Shown: in pieces, positions 11,109-24,179 of the stretch | Layout: each line of letters opens with the position of its first letter | How positions within the stretch are numbered: position 1 is the stretch's first letter | NCBI GenBank assembly: GCA_036874045.1 | Contig: JAZBRI010000008.1 | Coordinates: 3,301,001 to 3,365,000, forward strand | From: Cymodocea nodosa | Lineage: Eukaryota > Streptophyta > Magnoliopsida > Alismatales > Cymodoceaceae | Length of the DNA stretch: 64,000 bases | Reading direction: 5' to 3' | Program-made: the position numbers and the translations under genes | Notes under the pieces: model-generated | What the model was told of the DNA's origin: nothing | The model's input: the letters and a program-made list of their open reading frames with translations, nothing else | The model's database searches: none

Positions 11109-11682
11109 TGAAATAAATAAAAAAAATGCGTGTTTTTTATAATATTTTTAAGGTTAAAATATTCTTTGAAATTTTGTATTTGAAAAATGACAGGAAAAAA
11201 AATAAATAACAACAAAAAGTGTCTTATTTTTTAAATATTTATTTATTAGATAAAATGTAAAATTTAAGTATTTACGTAAACGACTGATTTTAAAAATTAA
11301 ATATTTATATATATAATAAAAAAATAGAAAATATATAATTTATTTATTTCCATCTTCTATTTTTTCTTTTCTTATTTCATTCCTTCTTTTTTTTCTTCCA
11401 CAGGGGTGATCATGAGGGTTGGTAGGGTGATTGTAAAGATTTGAGGTTCACAAATAAAGAAAGCAATCATAAAGAAGCGAAGGTAACGTAACTATATCTT
11501 AACAATTTATTATTGACACTCACAATTGAAGGCGCCAATTTTATCTTTTTTTTAAAAAAAAATCATTCTCTTTATTTTTTTCTATTTTTTACTTCTTTTT
11601 ATTCATTCTTTTTTTTTGTTTTCTTTTTTCTGTTATTTTTTTTCTCTCCCATGTGATAAATTAAGTTTTTCTCTTTTCTTCT
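11109..11682. other. AT-rich intergenic DNA
   Basis: Mostly A/T runs and T-rich tracts. No gene, RNA gene or clear mobile element was seen. Confidence 0.5.
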
Positions 11683-12362
11683 TTGAATACATTCGATAGC
11701 ATTTGAGCTTTAACTTTTAGTACTTAAAAGTTAAAAATTTAGAATTTAGAATTGTATGTAAGTATATTCAACTTTATAGAAAGATATGAATAAATTTTTA
11801 GAAATATCCTTTAGAACATATTTAATAGGTATAAATAATTATCAACATATAATAAATAATAAATAACAAATAATTATTAACATAATTATAATAAATTTCA
11901 ATATAATAATTATAATATTAAATAAATAATAACATATTACAATTATAATAGATTAAAATAAATAATAACATTAAAGTATGATCGTAAATTATAATACATT
12001 AAAGTTTAATAACGTTGACTTAATATCAAGGAAGTATGATTATAATATGTTAAATAAATAATAATGTATTATAATTATCATATATTATAAGTTATAATTA
12101 TAATAACATATACATTTTTTAAAAATCAAAATAATGGTTTATCAACGTAGATGTTTACAAAACAACATTTATAATTGATGAGTAAAAAGATTTGACTTTT
12201 TCAATTCTCCAAAATGAATTACGCGTTATAATGAAATAATTTACATGCACATTTTTGGTGATTAAAAATGCTATGCATTTAATATATACAACTAAATTTC
12301 AACTCTTTTCTCATTTAATGTGCATTTAATGAATTAAGAGTTAAGTGTATCAAATACATCTT
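11683..12362. mobile_element. Possible TIR element, AT-rich interior
   Basis: The left edge GAATACATTCGATAGCATTT and the reverse complement of the right edge GATGTATTTGATACACTTAA are loosely similar inverted repeats. They enclose very AT-rich DNA made of TAATAAATAATAAC-like words (11820-12110). There is no transposase frame and the target-site duplication is not clear. It could be a small non-autonomous element or simple low-complexity DNA. Confidence 0.25.
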
Positions 12363-14400
12363 TTATTTTTCTTTTTCAACAATTATAGATAATTTGTCAA
12401 TTCTAACGGAGCACATGTAGGAGGTGTGGTGCACCCATACAACGATGAAAAATAATATCAAAGAAAATTTTCTATTATTTTTTAGATGTTTGTGCATCGA
12501 AAATTTTTGTGTCAAAATCCTTCATTTTCCATTAATATAAAGTCAATTTTTCCTTGATTTTCTCACCCATTACCCACTAAATTTGATAGAAAATCTCCTT
12601 CGACCCCTCACGCTCTTGTCCTAACAAAAAACCCTTGTTGCACGTGACCGACTGTTTTTCTCTATGCCTCATCTCGATGGCATCATCTACGTTGCTGAAT
12701 TCGACAAAAACCAAGGAGATTTTCCCTTCATGCACAAGCTCTTGCCAAACAAGCCTTGTCCTTTGGTAGATCTATGCCTAAGAAGATCCCCCTAAGGACA
12801 TTTTCACCTAGTCAACTTTGAATCCAATGGAAACGTCATTCTTCCTATAGAAGCTTGAAGAGTTGCTTGAGAAGCTCACAACTATCGCTCCACATCGATC
12901 AATCTTCAATTCTAGGTTGATCTATAATATCAAAGAAGGTCCCCCTTTTTTTTGAATATATGATCACACATTTCATGAATTAAAGTTTTGGGTTCACATA
13001 TCTCTCTATTTGTAGTTAATTAGTTTCTTTCCTATAAATAGTTTTGGGTTCACTCATTTGTATCTCTCTATTTTGGGTTATTTTACTTAGCATTGTAGTA
13101 ACTCTATAAGTAGTTTAAGTTATGTCTGTCTAATTGTCTTACTTGTGTTGATGGACCATTTGAAAGTTGAATGTTAGAACATTGTGCCTTGTTAGCAACT
13201 AATGTAGGGCTAACAAAATTATGTCAAATATTAAAAAAGATGGTATAATAAAGTTTCAAATTTTATTATAGCAAATATTACCTTTACAAAGTATTCTCAA
13301 ACTTTATTACTAGTATTTGTTTGACCATTCACATAATCTCAAATTTAACTACTTTGATTTGTAATTTTCAAATAATTATTGTACATCAAATGCTAAGTTT
13401 TCATTTGATTGTCTACTTTTTTTGTAATATTTGCTTTTGTATGATCATTGTATTTAACTATTATCTTTACTTCCATTTAAACTTTCCTATCATAAGTTCT
13501 TGTATTTACTTCGTTAACAACTTCAACCAAAATATTTAAAATTTCTTCATCTACCTTTGCATTCTAAGTGAAATAACTTCTTTTTGAACTAACCATTATA
13601 TTAAAATATCTACATAAATATTAAAATACTACATACACGATGTAAGTTATGTCCAGCAACTTATATCTATTTCAAATTATTTAAAAAGTTGTATTATTTA
13701 GCAACTCATGGATTACAAATTTTTTAAGAAGTCATATTGTTTAGCAACTCATATGTGCCAACAAATTTGAAAATAGCATGCAAGCAAAAATGTACAAACA
13801 ATGCTTTGCATCTTATTTTCAAATATATAGACAACTAGCCTTTTATTTTTTGAATTACCAGTAGCCCCAAATATGTGAAAATAAAAGCACTTTACAACCA
13901 TTTGTAACCAAAATTCAAACAACAGAGAACTTCATCTAAACAAGACCAATAAATTTGTTATAAGTGTTAAGCAAGCTCCCTCTTTTGGGATCCTATAAAT
14001 TCTTCACATTGGTAGGAGGTATATAGAAAACATAAGTTTCATGTAACATAAGCTTTAAGTTGGGGGTGTGTACTATAATCTAACAAATTATTATGGTTGA
14101 ACTTAATTGATCATCTTCTTTATAGACAGTTTTTCACCATTAGCCATAAAAATACATTATTTTCCTAAATAAGGTTGAAATATTGAAAAGCAGCTAACTC
14201 TACAATCTGACAATGATGGATACGAAATGTGCATTACAATATTTTTTTTTTCTCAAAAACTCCATTGCAAAGTCTAATTTTATGTCAGAATGGAATCAGG
14301 TCAGTACCTTGTTTAATGAAAAACATGATGTAGAATACAATCATACAATGAAGTGAACAGAAATCAACAAAATTAACATCTCATTGATAGACATAACTTA
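12363..14400. other. Intergenic DNA, one gene-like patch
   Basis: The stretch around 12600-12920 has more balanced base composition and looks like decayed coding DNA in the plus direction, with pieces such as HLDGIIYVAEFDKNQGDFPF followed by stops. I do not recognise the family. The rest is AT-rich and without recognised features. Confidence 0.25.
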
Positions 14401-14900
14401 TCAAGTTTTATTTTTTATCCAAATAATTTTTACTACCAACATATTTTGTCTATTTACTACAAAACTGCCTTTATTCATGTGCCTATTAAGGTATGCATGG
14501 CCATGGATTTTTTTTATTATCTCGCTCATATCCAAACTCTCGATGTAAAAGCAACAATGCTTGAAATGGAGACTAGTTCTCATGAGTCTCCTTACGCAGT
14601 ATATCTTGCCTAGCAATTGTTTATTGCATTGTTGGAAATGATGAGCATGGCAATGTAAATAAGATCAGGAAATCCACTCGATAAATCATTATATGGAAGA
14701 ATTAAATGGGATAAACATGTACATGAGGAAAATCGTGATCATGTCCAATACACTCACCAAATTCATAAAAAGCCAGAAACCAAATGTCCAACGAACTGAA
14801 CTCCTGGAATTCTTCATCTACAATCAGTCCCCAATAATGAAAAATATATGTAACTAACAGAAACATATGAGACAACATAAGCAAGCACTGGATATATCAC
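14401..14900 (-). pseudogene. Unrecognised gene-like fragments
   Basis: On the minus strand a patch near 14725-14830 reads EEFQEFSSLDIWFLAFYEFG and is bounded by acceptor-like and donor-like sites. A second open stretch of 71 codons (14401-14616) follows. Neither matches a family I recognise and no start-to-stop gene can be assembled. These may be exons of a decayed gene, of a long-intron gene, or chance. Confidence 0.25.
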
Positions 14901-15064
14901 ATTATCGAACATATTAGATTATAAAAGGATAAACATTCCTATTAGGTTTAAGCCAGTCGAAAAAACACAATAACAAATAAAGAATCGCAAGAACCTAATG
15001 AAGGATGTTAGGCCAGAAGTTCGCGTGCTCGTCCCCGCATAGAATTTGCTCTTTCTACAAACCA

Positions 15065-15195
15065 CCCCTAGACACATCGGGAGCAGGCGAGTGGGAGCGG
15101 GAGTAGGCAAGCGAAAGCAGGCGATTGGGAGTAGGCGAGTGGGAGCGAGAGCAGATGAGCGGGGGAGCAAGAGCAGGTGAGGTGGAGCGGGAGAA
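15065..15195. repeat. GC-rich minisatellite
   Basis: Imperfect units of 10-20 bp built on GGGAGCGGGAGTAGGCGAG-like words are repeated about eight times in otherwise AT-rich DNA. On the minus strand they read as pyrimidine-rich GCTCCCGCTC words and give a repetitive SRSPTRLLP-like frame that is probably not a real protein. Confidence 0.7.
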
Positions 15196-15249
15196 AATTT
15201 TCCCCAACTTTCAGACCTCCGACGTGGAGAAAATCTAGAAAATGCCGCT

Positions 15250-16049
15250 TTTATAGAGCATGTTTGTGCACATGTTTCAACAATAAAAGAAATTGAAAAA
15301 AAAAGAGACGGTGGGAAATGATAATAATTTTTTAAAAAATAATTAAATTTACTTTTATAATATAATAAAAATATATTAATAATTTTTAACATATTAACTT
15401 AAAATAATTATATAAAATATACATATGAAATAACATTTTCATCAAAAGTAAAATTCATTACAATTACATTTCAATAATTATTTTACATATTATTTCTCTC
15501 ATACATAAAATATATAATTCTTTCACATATTACATCAACTACTCTTTTTACTTATTCCACTCATATCATCAATACAATTTACATTATTTTCTTCAATATT
15601 GTTAACAAATTTCTCATGCAATACAATATTTTCTTCAACTAATTTATGTTATAGATATTCAAGTAAGTTTTTTCGATCTATTCTTCTAATAAAATTGTGG
15701 ATAATTTAAACATCTATCATAATGGATATTTCAATAATAGTCAATAATTGATAAAGCTATGTAAGTAAAAAAAAAAAATTTCAATAGCATAATAAGTAGG
15801 ATATAAGAAAAGTCCATATATAGCAGCAATAGTCCAACAATAAATTTGTTTGATCAAGAAAAGAAAATTCAGTGGTGCATCTAACATTTTCTTAATATTT
15901 TTATAACATAAACTATTGTTGATGAACAAGCCAACAATGCATATCCATAGCTTCGTCTTGAAAGTATCAAAATATTTTGAAAACTTCCCAACGATTTTCA
16001 CTCAATGAAAACATTCTCAAAGGTATCATTTTTATTCATGCAATTAGAT
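15250..16049. other. AT-rich intergenic DNA
   Basis: A/T-rich sequence with only short spurious frames. No feature was recognised. Confidence 0.45.
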
Positions 16050-16245
16050 ACATATATCATTTATAAGCAAAAGAAGTAATTTTTAATCATCCATAAATGA
16101 TACTTAATTAATTATTAATTCTTTTAAATTATACACGTTCTTTAATTAAGTCTTATAATTATATAAATATAATATAATAGTTTAATTATCATATGATAAA
16201 TTTAATACTATATAATTAACATATTATGTATAATTTTATTCTAAA
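16050..16245 (-). mobile_element. LTR-end remnant, Athila-like family
   Basis: This stretch runs through TTAATTAAGTCTTATAATT to an ATTCTAAACA end. It matches the 37290-37495 stretch and, more loosely, the LTR end at 36290. It is an old, diverged fossil of the gypsy LTR family that fills 16-37.5 kb. Confidence 0.5.
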
Positions 16246-17330
16246 CAATGGGCTTGAAATCGACATAGATGAGCAGGTTTGAAATCAACGTAATATATGA
16301 TGAGTAGATGACTTGATAGTGAATGAGGTCAAGCAAAAGAAACATCAATTTTCGATTGTTACAGAGGGGGCAGGACAAAAAAGAAGAAGCGGCTTTTATT
16401 AGTGGAGATAGAAAGAGATCTAGTCAAACCATTTCTTAACCACACCAACACTCTCTTTTACGACCTTAGACATTTGAAAATTTTTTTACTCCCCCTATAA
16501 ATACTCAGAAACCTGAGGAAAATAATTCCACAAGTTTCCCACTAACAACTATTTAGAGTAAAAAAATGCATAATATTAAAGTTTAATGACATTATTTAGC
16601 TTATAATATATAAATTAGGTTAGTATGTTACGTCTACTCAAATCTAAGGCTTAATTGAACAATATGCATAATTTAAAGGAATTAACGTTAACTAAGTATT
16701 GTACAATGTCAATTTGTGCTATTTTATATGTCATTATTCATGTATATTATGATTATAATGTGAAAATGTTGAAGATATTATGAGAAATTACATGTAATGC
16801 ACTTTTAAGGTTTATGCATGTTATTTAAGTTTAAATACATTTAAATGCACAAATTAAATCACATGTTTTATACTTAATGTCTGGAAACACATTTTGGTTA
16901 TGCATTAGATGGTTATTGATTTAGTTTATTTAGATAATTTTTAGTATGTCTAATATTTGATTATTAATGTGATTTAATTTATTTGGTTGCAAAATAAAAT
17001 CAAAAGGGATGACATGTACATTTTGGGAATTTAGGAAATGACCAACTTCCAACGCCATCACCGTAGATCTCCTTTCTTCCACCTCAGCTACATTCTCTAA
17101 CCACTCCTATCAAGAAACCATCAGTCATCTCTCCCTCCTAACAAAAGCATAACCTATGATAGCCAAAACTCTCTCTCTTGATCTTGTTGTTCCTCCTAGC
17201 TATAGCACAAAGAAAAAAACCTCCATGGTTGCAGTTTAAGTTTCCCACTGTCCTCCCATCTTTAGTGACATCCTTGGTGCAAGGCAACGACACGGAGAAG
17301 GCACTCTTGTTGTAGATTCGTAGAGTACTG

Positions 17331-19200
17331 TTTAAAATGAAAAAGTACATAATATTAATAGTTAAATAATGGTTAATTACATAATATTTAGCTTATCATA
17401 TGAGAATTAAGCTATTATGTTAGAATTACACGATTACATGCCTTAATGAAAGAATTTGCATAATTTCATGAAAATGTCTATTGTTTTAGAAAGTTTTATT
17501 TTATATATCGGACTATTGCATTTTAAATGCTTAAAGAGTATTTTGTTATTGTTTCAAGTAGGACACGTGTTGTAACATTAATACATAACTTAAGATGTCT
17601 TTTGAAAAGTTAGATGGTAATTATCTGAAATGCATCTAAGTATCGGATAGTTACATTTTCAAAGTATCCAAAATACCCTTTTACCATAAAAACTAGTGAG
17701 ACATGTGTCGTGACCTAGAAACATGACTTAAGTTATTTTTCGGAAGATTAGAGGCTAATTATCCAAAATGCATATAAGCATACTTACAGTTCGTAAGTAT
17801 CTGAAAAATCATTTTTCCATCGAAAAGTTGTTTTAAATTATTTATTGCACATGTTTTATATTATTATTAAGTCCATTGAGTTAAGCTTTACTCAACGAGG
17901 GAAGTCTGTTGAGCTAACAGTTAAGTCAACAGAGTAAGTCTATTGAGTTACATTGACTCTATGGACCAGCTATTTTCTAATATGCCACTGTGAAGTAGTT
18001 GTAGAAACAAGAAATTTGAAAAAAAACCATGTCGCATGTATTACGCAGGATTTAACTTATGGAATGAAGAAGAAATTACCATCAATGATATAAATGAAGG
18101 AAATCTAATTGATCATTTAGGCAAAAGTAGTTACTACTGAAAGAAATATAAAAAGAAGAGGAGAAAAATGAAAAAAAAGTGGTGGAAAACCACACTAACT
18201 GTAGGTAGCATTGGAGGTTCTCTGAAGCTTCACAACACCACCACAATCACCAACTATTAGAGGTCTATGAGGATATTTTCTGGATGTCGAGTCAATTCTA
18301 AGTCAAACATGGTGATTGACAATCACTGTAATGAGTGATCATGTCGTAGAAAGGAAAGTCATTTTCACTAAGCACCGACTCATATCTCAGGAGATCGTAA
18401 AACTTCTAACTTTGGTTTCGGGTTGATGCCAATATACCAAAGTGGAGATCAACTTACAAGTCTCGATTCACGATTCTATAAGGAGAGGAGGTGTGCATGT
18501 AAGTGATTAAGTTTTCAATGGTGTAATTGCGTTGTATGTAGTGATAGAAGTTCTTACTGTTGATAGAGAATTTTTACATTTCACATTTCGTTCATCTTCA
18601 GAAACATATCAAAACAAAAATACCAAAAACAAAACTAATTATTTATGTTTGTAGTTAGAATTTATGTGTTGTATTGTTTGTTTTGTATCGTGATTAATGT
18701 TATTATTGTCAGTATTGTGAATGTTTTATGTTTAGTTGATTCAAAAAATAGAAAATAGTTTTATTAATTATTGAAATTGATTCACACAAAATACCCAAAA
18801 TCTTAATGGGTAATATTCGAAATATCTAAATGTTAGTGTTAATTAATGATAAACACCGTATAAACTAACATTAAAAGCTTAATTGATGTTATTTACATTT
18901 TGTGGAACTGCCTAATGGATGACCAAATTCCTTTGTAAATAACAACATTTAATTGAAAGTTACTAAGTAGGCTCGTGGAGTTAACTTAAGTCCACGAGGA
19001 TAGTCCATTGAGTTAACTGTAACTCTACGAATTAAGTCTATTGAGTTAGCAGTAAACGAATGGAGTGCTTAATTTAACACAAACTTGTGGCCGTAAAAAT
19101 CAAAAATAATATAAAAATGTTTAACTCAGTCTTTGTGGGATCGACTTATACTTGCACACAAATATAATAGACACTGTGCACTTATAGTTAAAATCAAATT
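17331..19200 (+). mobile_element. Near-complete LTR of the Athila-like family, inverted
   Basis: It starts with TGTTTA and AATGAAAAAGTAC and is colinear, in reverse, with the LTR at 34315-36290. It has hairpin arrays near 17630-17960, an ATTTTCTAATATGCCACTGT block, a second hairpin array (18972-19050) and the GTGGGATCGAC...GCACTT block near 19137-19190. At about 1.87 kb it is an older, more diverged copy. No coding region adjoins it in the same orientation, so it is probably a solo LTR. Confidence 0.65.
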
Positions 19201-19609
19201 AGACTTAAAATATAATTTGTGTGAAAATTGTTTGTTTACAATTGAATGAAAATTTATGCATAGAAGTGAACAAAGCAAACCACCAAACAAGCACCATTTT
19301 AGCCGAGCTTCCTCTTCTCTCATGAAGAGCTTCTATCTTCGGTGATATTCTTGGTGCAAGACAACGACGTGGAGAAGACTTGCATACCCGTAGGAAGAGA
19401 AGCACCATTGTAGTTGCTCCTTTCTTGTAAGGAATGGACTACAGTTGGAAGTCATGTGTCACCAACATTTCATTTTCAGATTCATGTGAAGCCTCTCTAC
19501 TTTGGTGACGATCATTAGTGGTGACAACCCAAGAGTAGCACATGGAGAAGGCTTGGACAACATCTTTAGTGAATTTTAGGTGTTTGTTGGCTGAGCTTTA
19601 GGTATTAAT

Positions 19610-20037
19610 ATGAGGATAGTTATAGATAACTCACCGAAAGTTCACTTAAGTCATTCATTATGGTTTCGACATGTGTACTTCAGGAAATAATAAAATATTC
19701 TCTCAAAACATAACTATTCGGCAATTTAAACATAACTATTTGATACATATTCGGTCTGTTAAACATAGCTATTCGAATTTGTTTGGTATGTTAAACATAA
19801 CTGTCTGAAATATCAGAAAATTCGGATACTTAAGAATTTCACAGCCTGTAACTTACCGACAGTTCATAAATGTACTAAATTAACATTAATTTCCCCAAAT
19901 TAAGCAAATTCTTCAATTAAAGCATATAACAGTGCAATTATAACATAATGGCTTAATTCTTATATGATAAGCTAAATATTATGCAATTAACCATCATTTA
20001 ATCGTTAATAATATGCACTTTTTCATTCTAAACACTT
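19610..20037 (-). mobile_element. Partial LTR, Athila-like, with polypurine tract beside it
   Basis: Nearly identical in content to 33900-34314 and 35880-36290, and ends in ATTCTAAACA. On the minus strand the LTR start TGTTTAGAATG is preceded by a polypurine tract, GGTATGGGGGAAG, at about 20038-20052. This is how a 3' LTR begins in this family. It is a fossil and partial. Confidence 0.7.
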
Positions 20038-20055
20038 CCCCCATACCTAAATTTT

Positions 20056-22058
20056 GCTAGTCCCTTAGCAAACTAAGATCTAATTAATTGATCTTTAAAA
20101 GTGCTAGAATTAATTCTTCCCCTTTTGTTTTTCTTCTGTTTAGCATAAAAATATATTCTATATGTTTCAATAATCAACCTGCAAATATACTTAGAATATA
20201 TGTAAATTACATACCAAGTATATCATCATCATATAGGTGTTAATTATATTATCGTTTGTTCTTCTTTTCATCATCTGTCATCCTGAATTTTTCAATAAGA
20301 TTTCTAAAAGAAATTTCAACAACATACGAATCAGAGTACAATCCAATTCAATCTAATTAAGACAAGTAGAATAAAGAATTGTATCTCCATTAAACAACTT
20401 CAAAAGTCAATTCCAGATTCATATTTTAGCAATTCTAGATAACAGAAAATATACTCGATTCATAACATAACTGTATTTCATAAAACACTTGTATCTTTTT
20501 AGAACAGTATATGTATATTTTTTTATTTTTTTTCGTACTTTAAAAGTTAATTTGACAAGCTTAAATCATACAAGAGCTTTCTAATGTACCCATGTAACGA
20601 GCTTTCAGTCAACAATCCCAGATCTGATCAGGATCTTAGGTTGCCAGATTTTAAGAATCATTTTTCAGGTCAACAATCCTTACATACCTATCTACTCAAG
20701 TACAAAAGTTTCGTGATCAAACAAGTCAATAACTCTGAAATTTTTCTTTTTTTTTTCTTTTTATTTTTTTTGTTTTTTTTTTCCAATCAAAACTACAAAC
20801 ACAAAACAAAACATTAATCACATACTATATATGTATGTATTTCATTAATACAGATGTAGTAAAACGCCAATCTCATATAGTCATACTTCTATGAGTTACT
20901 GAAAATATGAATCCATAACAATAAGCTCATACTTTTTTTGTAGTTTAATAAGATCTACACATAAATCATTCTACAAGTTCAATCAGTCAAATTAAATGTA
21001 TCTTTAATCATATGTGTTTCATTTAATCTAGAATTCACATTTCAGCTCTTTTATGACTTTAGATAACTTACTAATTTTTTTCATTAAGCATTATGATTTC
21101 ATTTTAAAATCGTGAAACTGTTAAACTCATGAAATTCAGAAAAACATAATATACTATATCTAGACTTGCATAAATAGTAAATTCAATAGCATCTTATATA
21201 GCCTTCTAAATATAACAGTCAAGCAGTTTATAAAAATTTTACAGTCTCATTTATCGGATAGTTACAGCAAGTTCATAAAAATTTTCAATTTCCACAACTT
21301 TGCAGTACCATTTTAATTTCTTTAATTAACAAACTTACATGGCTGTTACTTCAATTATCTCCCCCCCATACCAACATTTTGCATTGTCCTCAATGTAAAA
21401 AGATTTCACAATAAGTACAGTAATTGTAGCAGGCATGAATACAGTTTTGCTTGATTTAAAATTGAGGATGAGTAATTAGTTACATACCTTGTTTCATTTG
21501 TATCTCCTTCTACATATTTCGATTTTTGATTCTGAAAAACTTTTCATTCATAGATAAAAGCAAAATATAAAACAAAATAACATTTAACAGATATTAATAA
21601 ATCAGTGTCTTGTGTAGAACCCAAACTCCTATGCCTTTGGTGGCTCACAAGCAAGCCAGTTGGTTTCCCAAAACAGATACCAACAAACTGGATTGATATT
21701 TTATTTTATTTTTCTTTTATAAAATAAAAATGAAAACTATAAAAGAAATTTCTCTTTTTTTTCTTCTAACAATAAATGCAGAATACACACAACATTAAAC
21801 ACACAAAATTAAGCTTAAGAACATGATTGAAAAGTAGAAACAAATGGAATAAATGTATCAGTTCAAGCAAACTTTTTAGGCATAGTTCTTCTTGCTATTA
21901 ATTCTGTTTTAATGCAGTTCTTGTTCTTTATTAATTTGTAAACATGTAATATATTATAAATTTCAAATACGAGTGTATTACCATTAATGATATGTAATGC
22001 AAAAAGGGATCATTTTTGGCTCTAAGGTAATGTAGCAGTTTCTATTTCTACATCTATT
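20056..22058 (-). mobile_element. Non-coding internal part of an Athila-like element
   Basis: AT-rich sequence between the polypurine tract and the small ORF at 22059. It begins with CTAGTCCCTTAGCAAA, shared in diverged form with 37520-37540. No coding region is visible. It probably corresponds to the long untranslated 3' region common in Athila-type elements. Confidence 0.5.
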
Positions 22059-22352
22059 TCAATATACTCCTCTTCCCATAATATGATTTATTCCTTCTAA
22101 TGCATTGGGTGGAATTCCAGTAGTTTCTTCCATAGCCAGATATTCATGGGTATTTAAACTACGATTAAATGACCTCCATATGAATCCATCTCTAATCTTA
22201 GTCATTTTTGCAGCTTGTAGTCTCTGAAAATATTTTTCTTCAATACAATCTTTAATTTTCTTTGATACACAACACAGCCTGCACAGATTTTTAGCTGACA
22301 AGTTACTTAGTACTTTCCTTAGTGCATCCAACGTTAAGTACATCAATTCCAT
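22059..22352 (-). mobile_element. Small ORF with F-box-like motif inside an Athila-like element
   Basis: This 97-codon open frame has, at about residues 6-40, the pattern LTLDALRKVLSNLSAKNL followed by CRLCCVSKKIKDCIEEKYF. That is the spacing of an F-box (L..D.L..+L..L..K.L....VSK). The usual Trp after VSK+ is replaced by Ile. F-box proteins bind SKP1 in ubiquitin ligases; whether this ORF does so is unknown. It lies downstream of the gag piece and within the element's body on the same strand, so it may be an extra ORF of the element or a captured host piece. Confidence 0.45.
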
Positions 22353-22676
22353 TTGTCGATTCTATAAAACACAAACAAAAATTTACTAGAGACAAATTAA
22401 CATGATACTGCACACCCTCGTGGAGTTAAGGCATAACTCAATGGACTAAGTTCGTTGAGTTAAAAATTAACTCTACGATACTATAAAAAAAAACATATAT
22501 ACATACAGATAGTTGCTTCAGAAATGCTGCTTCATTCAGCTGCCCTCCCAGAAGAGGTATCAATTTCATTAATCGTTCTATTGGCAGGATTAGTTATAGC
22601 TTGTATTGGCAATCCTCTAGTAGGTCTAACTTCCATTGGTTCCTTCTGTCTAAGTGATATATTTCTATTATGATTT

Positions 22677-23789
22677 TCAATTACACCATTTCCAAAATAT
22701 AAATTCTAGATGATTGTTTACTTGTTGGATTATCTTTTCTAATTTCTCTATTCTAGCTACTTGTTCAATTAATACTTCATAACTTATGTTTTTCTCATTT
22801 ATATTTTCTCCTCCTTGGAAATTGTTGTTTCTCCAAGATAAATTCGGGTGATTTCTCCAATTAGGATGATAAGAATTTCCCAAGTCTTCTCTTTGGTTTC
22901 TAGCATAAATAATATCTAAGTCATTTATGTTTGCATTCTTTTCTGCTAACTTTTGATTTAATGATAACTCTTCTATTTTATTTGTTAATTCATTTAATTT
23001 CACCTCAAGCATAGTATTGGAATCTATTTCATGCATTCCTCTTGGCAATTTTCTTTTATCTACAATAACTTCAGCCAAATTTTCCCACTGTGCAGTTCTT
23101 TTTGCAAAATTCTCTAAATATGTCAATGCTTCTTAACTACATAATTTTAAAAATCCATTTTGACAAGTAGATTCTAATAAAGATTTTGTTGAAACATCTA
23201 TGCCTTCATAAATTATACCTATTAGTTGTGCTCTACTCATTGCATTATGTGGGCATTGAGTCAATAAATCTTTAAATCTTTCACCCTGTTTTTGGCTACA
23301 AATTAATATTTCTTTCTTCTTTTTAATTATTTGATGTGTTGGATAGTATTTTTCCAGAAAAACAAAGTAAAATTCAGTCCATGTAGAAATTGAATCAGGC
23401 GACATAGTATATAACCATCTCTTAGCTCTATCTTTTAAAGCAAAAGGGATATATCTAAGTTTAATAGCATCTATACTCATGTTCGGCATTCTCATCATTT
23501 GACAAACTTCGTTAAATTCTCTAAGGAAATAATAGGCATCCTCTCTTTCTAATCCATGAAAATGTGGCAATTGACTAATATAATTAGATTTCAGTTCAAA
23601 CCTATCTCCCTCAAAGTTTGGCAATCGAATACATGAAGGTTCATCAATTAATTCAGGATACAGAATCTCTCCTAATGGTTTTTCTACTAGAGCAGTCATC
23701 TCTACGTTCTTTTTTAAAGAAAGGTTAGCTACACCCCAAAGAATTTCGTTAAAGTTTAGTTCAGAAAATTTTTTAGTACCCCTTTGCAA
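22677..23789 (-). mobile_element. gag fossil, Athila-like Ty3/gypsy
   Basis: The minus strand carries a retrotransposon gag domain (RYIPFALKDRAKRWLYTMSP, typical of the Athila/Tat group) and then a region with YHPNWRNHPNLSWRNNNFQ, the gag C-terminal signature of this group. It is a fossil and is broken. The protease, RT and integrase pieces at 27.8-33 kb lie upstream on the same strand, so more than one element copy must be represented. Confidence 0.85.
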
Positions 23790-23823
23790 TGAAAATTCCT
23801 AGATAGGTGTTCTTACTAATCGT

Positions 23824-24129
23824 TTAATGCTTAGAGAACGAGTCCATGTGCTCATAAATAAATAACAGAAGATTAATTACATACCAGTCTGAAGCTTTCC
23901 ATTCTATAAATATTTGCTGTCGGATGAAGGTTGAATCAGCTGCTTCTCCTTCCAGTTCCTCCAACGCTTTCTCCTTTCTCTTAAAAGTGCTGGTAACTCG
24001 TAAATAACATTCTGTTTCATATATATACTGTGCATCCATCAAGTGAATAAATCTCATTGCAAGAACGTATCTTGCAACGTGCATCGTGGTTCCTGTTTTA
24101 ATGGGTACGTATACCACTACTAATTTCAA
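23824..24129 (-). mobile_element. Unrecognised ORF in the Athila-like nest
   Basis: A 101-codon frame just upstream (in transcription) of the gag piece. It contains ARYVLAMRFIHLMDAQYIYE and a charged KRKEKALEELEGEA stretch. It could be the end of the extra ORF seen at 24.8-27.0 kb in another copy, or part of the gag leader. No domain was recognised with confidence. Confidence 0.3.
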
Positions 24130-24179
24130 ATTTTGGTAACCGCTAAACCAACGAAGTTTTGTTTGTGGTTAAAAGAATA

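Noticed and set aside
20741-20815. Phe-rich open frame
   Set aside because: Produced by a T-rich low-complexity tract inside the gypsy-derived region.
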